DNA of 12,961 nt from Cellvibrionales bacterium UBA1963. GTDB lineage: Bacteria; Pseudomonadota; Gammaproteobacteria; Pseudomonadales; UBA7434. The notes under the pieces were generated by a model, which saw nothing but the letters and a program-made list of their open reading frames with translations, did no database searches and was not told where the DNA came from. Location of the stretch: the NCBI GenBank assembly GCA_002336035.1, contig DDED01000160.1, positions 1 to 12,961 on the forward strand. Reading direction: 5' to 3'. Both the position numbers and the translations under genes were made by a program. Shown here piece by piece: positions 7,435-12,961 of this stretch (position 1 is its first letter; each line of letters starts with the position of its first letter).

Positions 7435-8049
7435 ATGAGTCAGTCGATGAATCCAGTCCCAGCCCGAAAAGCGACGGTAGCCCGAGACACCTTAGAAACC
7501 CAAATCGTGGTTTCATTGAATCTTGACGGTTCAGGTGAGGCAGTATTTGACACAGGGATCCCGTTTCTTGAGCATATGCTGGATCAGATTGCCCGGCATG
7601 GCCTTATTGATTTAGACATAAAAGCCTCAGGGGATTTGCATATAGACGATCACCACACGGTTGAAGATCTTGGCATTACAATGGGCCAGGCTTTTACGCA
7701 AGCCGTTGGCGACAAAAAAGGCTTGCGCCGCTATGGCCATGCTTACGTCCCCCTTGATGAGGCCTTATCACGAGTCGTGCTCGATTTGTCAGGGCGGCCA
7801 GGGTTAATATTTAACGTGCCGTTTACTCGCTCGGCCGTTGGCGGTTTTGACGTCGATTTATTTCACGAGTTTTTTCAAGGTTTTATCAATCATGCCAATG
7901 TAACCTTGCATGTTGATTGTCTCCGTGGTGAAAACAGTCACCACCAAGTCGAAACGGTGTTTAAAGCGTTTGGGCGAGCGCTTCGAATGGCGCTGGAGCC
8001 GGATCCGCGAATGGAAGGTGTGATGCCATCAACCAAAGGCAGCCTGTAA
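7435..8049 (+). CDS. hisB: Imidazoleglycerol-phosphate dehydratase HisB (monofunctional)
   Basis: Histidine biosynthesis enzyme of 204 residues that dehydrates imidazole glycerol phosphate to imidazole acetol phosphate in the cytoplasm. RKATVARDTLETQI (11-24) begins the usual family sequence. The two metal-binding repeats are DDHHTVED (71-78) and NSHHQVE (167-173), which bind manganese in the multimer. RPGL, VGGFDVDLFHEFF and the C-terminal MPSTKGSL are typical. There is no histidinol-phosphatase domain, unlike E. coli HisB. The frame is open to a TTG at 7381, but family length, the GAGAG ribosome site (7426-7430) and the position of the likely promoter all favour the ATG at 7435. hisH follows after 37 bases. 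Confidence 0.96.
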   Translation: MSQSMNPVPARKATVARDTLETQIVVSLNLDGSGEAVFDTGIPFLEHMLDQIARHGLIDLDIKASGDLHIDDHHTVEDLGITMGQAFTQAVGDKKGLRRYGHAYVPLDEALSRVVLDLSGRPGLIFNVPFTRSAVGGFDVDLFHEFFQGFINHANVTLHVDCLRGENSHHQVETVFKAFGRALRMALEPDPRMEGVMPSTKGSL

Positions 8050-8086
8050 GCTCAGTAACCAAAGAAACGACCAATAGGGTTTCCTT

Positions 8087-8755
8087 ATGACAACAGCCGT
8101 GGACATAGCGGTGATTGACTATGGTATGGGTAACCTCCATTCCATTGCTAAAGCCCTGCGCCATATTGCACCCCAGCGAAATGTCTGGGTAGGCGATGAC
8201 CCAGACATTATTAAGAGCGCCAGTCATGTCGTGTATCCGGGTGTTGGTGCAATCGGTGACTGCATGGCCGAAGTTCGGGCCCGCGGTCTAGATCAAGTAA
8301 TTGTTGAAGTAGCGCAGTCTAAACCGTTACTTGGTATTTGTGTGGGCATGCAAGGCATGATGGCGCGCTCGGATGAAAACGGCGGTGTTGATTGCCTCGG
8401 GTTATTGCCAAATCGCGTGCAGTTTTTTAGTGATCACTTTAAGCTGGCTAAGCGACTGGAAGATCAACAATCAGTATTGAAAGTACCTCACATGGGTTGG
8501 AATCAGGTCGAGCAAACCCAGCCACATCCGCTTTGGCAGGGTATAGACGAGGGTGCACGATTTTATTTTGTCCACAGTTATTTTGTGGCTGCAAGCGAAT
8601 GCCCTTTTACCGTTGGGAAATCGCATTACGGTATTGATATTACCGCCATGTTGGCACACGATAATATTTTTGCGGTGCAATTTCATCCTGAAAAAAGCCA
8701 TCATGATGGCCTTCAGTTATTGAAGAATTTCGTAAACTGGGATGGTGCTAGTTAA
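8087..8755 (+). CDS. hisH: Imidazole glycerol phosphate synthase, glutaminase subunit HisH
   Basis: Class I glutamine amidotransferase of 222 residues. It hydrolyses glutamine and channels ammonia to HisF, which makes imidazole glycerol phosphate and AICAR from PRFAR. DYGMGNLHSI (11-20) and YPGVGAIGDCM open the domain. The nucleophile is Cys85 in LGICVGMQ, and the triad is completed by His200 and Glu202 in AVQFHPEKSHHDG. VPHMGWNQV and FYFVHSYF are also family blocks. It is a little longer than E. coli HisH (196 residues), as in pseudomonads. AGGG at 8076-8079 serves the ATG. Its stop codon overlaps the ATG of a 19-codon ORF (8755-8814) that runs into the hisA start. Confidence 0.96.
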   Translation: MTTAVDIAVIDYGMGNLHSIAKALRHIAPQRNVWVGDDPDIIKSASHVVYPGVGAIGDCMAEVRARGLDQVIVEVAQSKPLLGICVGMQGMMARSDENGGVDCLGLLPNRVQFFSDHFKLAKRLEDQQSVLKVPHMGWNQVEQTQPHPLWQGIDEGARFYFVHSYFVAASECPFTVGKSHYGIDITAMLAHDNIFAVQFHPEKSHHDGLQLLKNFVNWDGAS

Positions 8756-8807
8756 TGACTCAAGTAACAGTGTTAGTTAATGATCTACAAAGTTGGAAAG
8801 TAAGCGC

Positions 8808-9548
8808 ATGTTAGTAATTCCTGCAATTGATTTAAAAGACGGTCAGTGTGTCCGTTTGCGTCAAGGCTTGATGGAGGATTCAACAGTCTTTTCTGATGAT
8901 CCCGTCGCAACGGCAGAGAAATGGGTTAAGGCAGGTGCTCGTCGTTTACACTTGGTTGATTTGAACGGTGCCTTTGACGGCCAACCCGTCAATGGCGAGG
9001 TGGTAAAAGCGATTGCCCAACAGTTTCCTAACTTGCCGATTCAAATCGGGGGCGGTATCCGGTCAATGGATACTATCGAAGCGTATTTAGCCGTTGGAGT
9101 GAATTATTTGATCATAGGCACTCAGGCAGTCAAACAGCCCGAGTTTGTCAGTCTCGCTTGCCGCGAATTTGAAGGTCATATTATTGTTGGCCTCGATGCT
9201 AAAGAAGGTCTAGTTGCAACTGATGGGTGGGCAGAAGTATCGGATTTGCGTGCCACTGAATTGGCCAAACGTTTTGAGCAAGACGGGGTATCGAGCATTG
9301 TTTATACCGATATTGCCCGCGATGGTATGATGCAAGGTGTGAATGTAGAGGCGACTGTTTCAATGGCGCATGCCTCATCGATACCCATTATTGCATCGGG
9401 GGGAATCACTAACCAAGACGATATTATTGCTTTACGAGCGGTGGCCAGTCAGGGTATTTGCGGCGCTATTACTGGCCGCGCTATTTACGAAGGTACCTTG
9501 AGTGTTCAAGAAGCTCAAGCGTATTGTGATAACTTTCAGACCGAATAA
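8808..9548 (+). CDS. hisA: Phosphoribosylformimino-AICAR-phosphate isomerase HisA
   Basis: Histidine pathway enzyme of 246 residues that isomerises ProFAR to PRFAR, the substrate of HisF-HisH. It is a (beta/alpha)8 barrel with the internal half-barrel repeat of the family. Catalytic aspartates are Asp8 (IPAIDLKDG) and Asp130 (VGLDAKEG). Phosphate-binding glycine motifs are IQIGGGIRS (78-86) with IIGTQAVK in the first half, and IIASGGI (194-200) with GAITGRAIYEG in the second. The open frame allows a TTG at 8793, but the ATG at 8808 matches the usual MLVIPAIDL start and has GGAAAG (8795-8800) seven bases upstream. A 52-base gap separates it from hisH and 20 bases separate it from hisF. Confidence 0.97.
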   Translation: MLVIPAIDLKDGQCVRLRQGLMEDSTVFSDDPVATAEKWVKAGARRLHLVDLNGAFDGQPVNGEVVKAIAQQFPNLPIQIGGGIRSMDTIEAYLAVGVNYLIIGTQAVKQPEFVSLACREFEGHIIVGLDAKEGLVATDGWAEVSDLRATELAKRFEQDGVSSIVYTDIARDGMMQGVNVEATVSMAHASSIPIIASGGITNQDDIIALRAVASQGICGAITGRAIYEGTLSVQEAQAYCDNFQTE

Positions 9549-9568
9549 AACCTTATAGAGAGCTTTTT

Positions 9569-10348
9569 ATGGGCTTAGCAAAACGGATTATACCGTGCTT
9601 AGATGTAGATAATGGCCGTGTTGTTAAGGGCGTTCAGTTTGTTGATATTCGCGATGCCGGAAATCCTGTTGAGGTGGCGCGACGTTATGACGAACAAGGG
9701 GCCGATGAAATTACCTTCTTAGATATTACTGCCAGCCATGAGGCGCGTGATACCACAGTTAAAACTGTAGAAAAAATAGCAAGCGAAGTATTTATTCCTT
9801 TAACCGTTGGTGGTGGCATACGTGAATGTCAGGATATTCGTCGGATGCTCAACGCTGGCGCTGATAAGGTTGGCATTAACACTGCGGCAATTCATAACCC
9901 TGATTTAGTTCGGCAAGCTTCTGATAGATTTGGGTCACAATGCATTGTAGTGGCTATTGATGCAAAGCAGGTTTCTCGAGCAACCGACAGACAAAAAGCG
10001 CGCTGGGAAATATTTACTCACGGCGGAAGAAAATCAACAGGTATTGATGCGATCGAGTGGGCAACTAAAATGGCGGCTTACGGTGCCGGCGAGATTTTGT
10101 TAACGAGCATGGATCAAGACGGCGTAAAAAAGGGTTTTGATTTAGGTTTAACACGTGCAGTGACCGATGCAGTGAATGTACCGGTGATTGCATCCGGTGG
10201 AGTAGGCAATTTACAGCATCTGGTTGACGGTGTTATCGAAGGTCACGCGGATGCAGTGTTAGCCGCCAGTATATTTCACTTTGGTGAATACAGTATTGGT
10301 GATGCGAAAAAATATATGGCGCAACACGGGATAGAAATGCGGCTATAA
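9569..10348 (+). CDS. hisF: Imidazole glycerol phosphate synthase, cyclase subunit HisF
   Basis: Synthase partner of HisH, 259 residues, using channelled ammonia to convert PRFAR into imidazole glycerol phosphate and AICAR, thereby linking histidine and purine synthesis. It is a (beta/alpha)8 barrel with MGLAKRIIPCLDVDNGRVVKG at the start. The catalytic aspartates are Asp12 and Asp131 (VVAIDAKQV). Phosphate-site motifs are TVGGGIRE (79-86), GADKVGINTAA (97-107), ASGGVGN, and AVLAASIFHFGE. WEIFTHGGRKSTGIDA is the usual proteobacterial segment. An AGAGAG ribosome site precedes the ATG. It is the last gene of hisBHAF here and stops only 3 bases before the stop codon of the convergent yibQ-like gene. 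Confidence 0.97.
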   Translation: MGLAKRIIPCLDVDNGRVVKGVQFVDIRDAGNPVEVARRYDEQGADEITFLDITASHEARDTTVKTVEKIASEVFIPLTVGGGIRECQDIRRMLNAGADKVGINTAAIHNPDLVRQASDRFGSQCIVVAIDAKQVSRATDRQKARWEIFTHGGRKSTGIDAIEWATKMAAYGAGEILLTSMDQDGVKKGFDLGLTRAVTDAVNVPVIASGGVGNLQHLVDGVIEGHADAVLAASIFHFGEYSIGDAKKYMAQHGIEMRL

Positions 10349-10351
10349 AAG

Positions 10352-11176
10352 TTAGTTCGCAACCGTTAGGTCCGTTTTTGATGCGTCGTCGATTTTGGTC
10401 AACAAAGGGTCTCTAATTCGAATGGTTGCGGCTTTACGTTGCTGTTGTATGGCTTGACTACCACTAATGATAACAATATTTTTTTCAGCTAATAACGGTA
10501 TTTGCTGCTCCAAATAACGTAAGGTAGTTTGGCTGGGGTGGGCAATGATAACTGCACAGCCTTTCTTTTTAGCTATTGTTAACGCTCGATGATACTCCTT
10601 ATCGATGGCCTCCAGACTTGGATCGTGGTCTAAAAAAACATCTCGGACAAGATAAGGTATGCCGTGTGCCGCCGCCGCTGACTTTGCCACGCTATTGCCC
10701 GTTGTTTTACTATCAATAAAATATAATTCAGTTTGCTGTAACTCCCCCATTAGCCAATCCATTTGGTCAGTAAGTGCAGTCAAGTGACTTCCTTGGTGGT
10801 TGTTGAGTCCTCGTGCCAAAGGAAATTGCTGCAAAGCTATGTTTAAATTTTCTGCAAACACTGTTTGTGTTTGGTTAGAGGATAAAGCCTTTGGCTCAAC
10901 GGTTTGCTGGTTGACCGACTCCATTGGCATATGAACAATGATTTCTTTATAGGTATTACTTGCCAATATTGACGAAGCTAACTGCTGAGCTTGTGGCGTT
11001 GAGGGAAGAATGCCATAAGTTATTGCGCCGGGCAGATTAATCGCTCGTTGACCTAAGCGTAAATTATTGCCCAGGTCATCCACAATGATCACTAATGACG
11101 AGGTGGTTTGACCAAAGGCCGGTAAACCAGTCGCCAAAATAAATAGCCAGACGATCCGATTTAGGTATTCACTCAT
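10352..11176 (-). CDS. Divergent polysaccharide deacetylase family protein (YibQ-like)
   Basis: Exported protein of 274 residues of the YibQ/DUF610 family, a divergent branch of NodB-type polysaccharide deacetylases. The N-terminus is a signal peptide (hydrophobic 8-18, likely cleavage after AFG or thereabouts). VIIVDDLG has the paired aspartates 33-34, TYGILP follows at 53-58, and HMPME has His82. NNHQGS is at 125-130, LYFIDSKTT at 151-159 has Asp155, and VIIAHPS has His213. These residues match the metal site and catalytic positions of the fold, but no substrate is established for the family. The ATG at 11176 has no clear ribosome site; CCCCCTT directly precedes it, so translation may depend on the ctpA-like gene ending 28 bases upstream. 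Co-occurrence with envC and ctpA suggests a cell-wall role, by inference. Confidence 0.9.
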   Translation of the reverse strand: MSEYLNRIVWLFILATGLPAFGQTTSSLVIIVDDLGNNLRLGQRAINLPGAITYGILPSTPQAQQLASSILASNTYKEIIVHMPMESVNQQTVEPKALSSNQTQTVFAENLNIALQQFPLARGLNNHQGSHLTALTDQMDWLMGELQQTELYFIDSKTTGNSVAKSAAAAHGIPYLVRDVFLDHDPSLEAIDKEYHRALTIAKKKGCAVIIAHPSQTTLRYLEQQIPLLAEKNIVIISGSQAIQQQRKAATIRIRDPLLTKIDDASKTDLTVAN

Positions 11177-11204
11177 AAGGGGGCCACAAACAATATCGAG
11201 AAAT

Positions 11205-12578
11205 TTATTTATTTTCTAGGCTTAAAATATGCAACCCTTTAAGAATATTTAATGCTTCATACAGTTGGTTATCATCAGTTAACACACTGTTATTGGACGA
11301 ATCAACATTTAAAGGATTGTCGATGTTTTCATCGTCAGCAAGATTTTTATTGGTTAAATGGCCTTGTAAGTTTGCTTCCGTGTATTTTTTTCCGGTATCG
11401 ATTTTAGTAATAGTAGCCGGTTCAACAATAATGTCAGGATCGATACCTTGTGCCTGAATAGAGCGACCGTGAGGAGTAAAATACCGCGCTGTGGTTAGCT
11501 TTATGCCGTGCAATTCTGATAGAGGTATAACTGTTTGAACTGATCCTTTACCAAAGCTTGTGGTGCCAAGTATTAATGCTCTTTGATGATCCTGAAGTGC
11601 ACCTGCGACAATTTCTGACGCTGACGCTGAGCCCCCATTAATAAGCACGATTAACGGTTCATCATAGCTAACGTCTGTATTGCTGGCAAAGTATGACCTT
11701 GCCGAATGAGCAATCCTACCCTCAGTGTAAACAATTAATCCTTGTTCAATAAATGCGTCAGTTACCTCAACGGCGCTCTGCAAAATACCGCCAGGGTTGT
11801 TACGCAAATCAAGAATGATGCCATTGATGGATTGTTGTTGTTTTCTTGTGGCCAGCAATTCTTTTAGATCTATACCCGTTTTGCCTTGGAATTGAGCGAT
11901 CCTAATGTACAAATAGTCCTGGCTGAGCATTTCACTGCGCACACTGACAACCGAAATGATATCTCGGATAAGCGTGAATTCAATTGGCTGCGGTACTCCT
12001 TGACGAACAACACTTAAAGTGATTTCACTGCCCTTAGGGCCGCGCATTTTTTTAACAGCCTCACCAAGATCAAGGCCCTTAATCGGTTGATTGTCGATAC
12101 TAATAATAAGGTCGCCTGTTTTGATGCCTGCTTTTTTTGCAGGGGTATCATCAATCGGTGAAATGACTTTAATAAAATTATCTTCCATGCCGACTTCAAG
12201 TCCAAGCCCGCCAAATTCGCCAGTCGAAGTTTCTTGTAGATCTTGGAAATGGCGGGGCTCTAGGTAATTTGAATGGGGATCAAGCTCTGACAGCATGCCC
12301 TTAACAGCATTTTTAAGCAGTGTTGAGTCATCGACTTCTTCCACATAAGCACTTCGAATATGATTAAAGGCTTTAACAAAGGCTCGAAGGTCTTCCAGTG
12401 CTAATTTCTCTTTTGCGTTGCCTGGGCTGCCAACGCTGTTAGTCACTGGTTCGGGCGCGACTTCCGTATGATTGGCATGGCTCAATACGCTTAAAGATGC
12501 CAAAATAAATACGCACAGGGTATGGTTTAAGGTCAGCAAACAGCCCAATGACGCATGCAGTATGTGAGCGTGATTCAC
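11205..12578 (-). CDS. S41 family C-terminal processing peptidase (CtpA-like)
   Basis: Periplasmic serine protease of 457 residues. A signal peptide (hydrophobic to about residue 33) has a likely cleavage site after SHA35. GEFGGLGLEVG (120-130) begins the PDZ domain (about 120-195), which includes SPIDDTPAKKAGIKTGDLI. The catalytic core has ILDLRNNPGG (255-264), then GGSASASEIVAGAL with the nucleophile Ser319, and SFGKGSVQ with the general base Lys344, at the usual 25-residue spacing. An acidic, Asn-rich linker (about 400-435) precedes a C-terminal helix. Such enzymes degrade cell-wall hydrolases or trim periplasmic proteins; the target here is unknown. The start is GTG, supported by AAGGA seven bases upstream. 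It sits between envC and the yibQ-like gene, all on one strand. Confidence 0.95.
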   Translation of the reverse strand: MNHAHILHASLGCLLTLNHTLCVFILASLSVLSHANHTEVAPEPVTNSVGSPGNAKEKLALEDLRAFVKAFNHIRSAYVEEVDDSTLLKNAVKGMLSELDPHSNYLEPRHFQDLQETSTGEFGGLGLEVGMEDNFIKVISPIDDTPAKKAGIKTGDLIISIDNQPIKGLDLGEAVKKMRGPKGSEITLSVVRQGVPQPIEFTLIRDIISVVSVRSEMLSQDYLYIRIAQFQGKTGIDLKELLATRKQQQSINGIILDLRNNPGGILQSAVEVTDAFIEQGLIVYTEGRIAHSARSYFASNTDVSYDEPLIVLINGGSASASEIVAGALQDHQRALILGTTSFGKGSVQTVIPLSELHGIKLTTARYFTPHGRSIQAQGIDPDIIVEPATITKIDTGKKYTEANLQGHLTNKNLADDENIDNPLNVDSSNNSVLTDDNQLYEALNILKGLHILSLENK

Positions 12579-12642
12579 GATGATATCCTTTTTATGGTTG
12601 TCAAAAAATTCTTGTTTTAATGGAGAGCAAATTACTTATGGA

Positions 12643-12672
12643 ATAATAACCAGTAATGTATGCATTTGCTAA
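12643..12672 (-). promoter_or_regulatory. Possible promoter of the ctpA-like gene
   Basis: On the minus strand TTAGCA (12667-12672) and TATTAT (12643-12648) are 18 bases apart, in the 104-base gap after envC. The match is moderate. It would start transcription about 58 bases ahead of the GTG start. Confidence 0.3.
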
Positions 12673-12682
12673 TTTTACGCGG

Positions 12683-12961
12683 TTACTGTTTCGTGCACCA
12701 AGATTTAGGGTCTTGTGGTTGACCATCATGACGAATTTCGAAATAAAGCCCGCTCTGAGGTTGGCCGCCGCTATTGCCAACAGTTGCAACGGTCTCTCCG
12801 CCAACGACCCAGTCGCCTGTATTTTTGAGTAGGCTTTGATTATGGCTGTATAAACTTAAATAATCTTGCCCATGATCAATGATCATCAATAGGCCTTGCC
12901 CTTGAAACCAGTCAGAAAAAACCACATGACCAGAAAAAATAGCATGAACAGGCTCGCCGAG
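12683..12961 (-). CDS. envC: Murein hydrolase activator EnvC, C-terminal LytM domain (partial)
   Basis: The last 92 residues of a LytM/M23-type protein, open to the right edge of the window, so the start is not visible. GEPVHAIFSGHVVFSDWFQG and GLLMIIDHGQDYLSLYSHNQSLL match EnvC closely, followed by GETVATVGNSGG and SGLYFEIRHDGQPQDPKSW. Active M23 enzymes have HxH before FE; here that position reads GLYFE, so the zinc ligand is lost, as in EnvC. Such degenerate LytM proteins do not cut peptidoglycan but activate the division amidases AmiA/AmiB in the periplasm. The coiled-coil part of EnvC and the first metal positions lie outside the window. A GTG at 12925 is only an internal valine codon. 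Confidence 0.9.
   Translation of the reverse strand, partial: LGEPVHAIFSGHVVFSDWFQGQGLLMIIDHGQDYLSLYSHNQSLLKNTGDWVVGGETVATVGNSGGQPQSGLYFEIRHDGQPQDPKSWCTKQ

Noticed and set aside
12601..12804. Open frame of 67 codons on the minus strand between envC and the ctpA-like gene
   Set aside because: It mostly overlaps the well-supported envC frame, has no recognisable features, and ends in the promoter/leader region of the ctpA-like gene.

Overview
The window looks like ordinary chromosome from a free-living gammaproteobacterium, probably marine and in the Pseudomonadales/Oceanospirillales/Cellvibrionales range. Three things point there: the HisA, HisB, HisH and HisF sequences resemble Pseudomonas-type proteins, HisB is monofunctional (not the HisB fusion of enterics), and hisBHAF is separate from the other his genes. 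G+C is in the mid-40s by eye. The window is almost fully coding, with no stretch over 300 bases without a gene, and I see no mobile element, CRISPR array or phage gene.

Layout, left to right. (1) Positions 1-110, minus strand: the 5' part of a tRNA-Phe gene, with a clear promoter reading off the left edge. (2) Positions 267-2574, plus strand: an apparent three-gene operon of a DUF3080 lipoprotein, a SIRT4-like sirtuin and a small DCC-family (DUF393) CxxC protein; their joint role is not known to me. (3) Positions 2586-6324, minus strand: asmA-like envelope gene, then mutY (adenine glycosylase), then yggX (iron trafficking/oxidative protection). asmA and mutY overlap by one base. (4) Positions 6536-7282, plus strand: gpmA, the 2,3-bisphosphoglycerate-dependent phosphoglycerate mutase. 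(5) Positions 7435-10348, plus strand: hisB, hisH, hisA and hisF, which encode the middle steps of histidine synthesis; HisH and HisF together form the imidazole glycerol phosphate synthase. (6) Positions 10352-12961, minus strand: envC-like amidase activator (cut by the right edge), then a ctpA-like S41 protease, then a yibQ-like divergent polysaccharide deacetylase, all envelope genes read leftwards towards hisF.

Most of this order (envC-ctpA-yibQ next to hisFAHB, and asmA-mutY-yggX close to tRNA-Phe) is, from memory, a conserved arrangement in pseudomonads and relatives. What departs from that picture is gpmA sitting between asmA and hisB, and the DUF3080-sirtuin-DCC operon. No wholly new system is evident. 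The best candidates for a second look are that operon, the gpmA placement, a 19-codon ORF bridging hisH and hisA, and very tight convergent gene ends. Several start codons were moved: asmA, hisB and hisA have better starts downstream of the longest open frame, and envC is open at the window edge.
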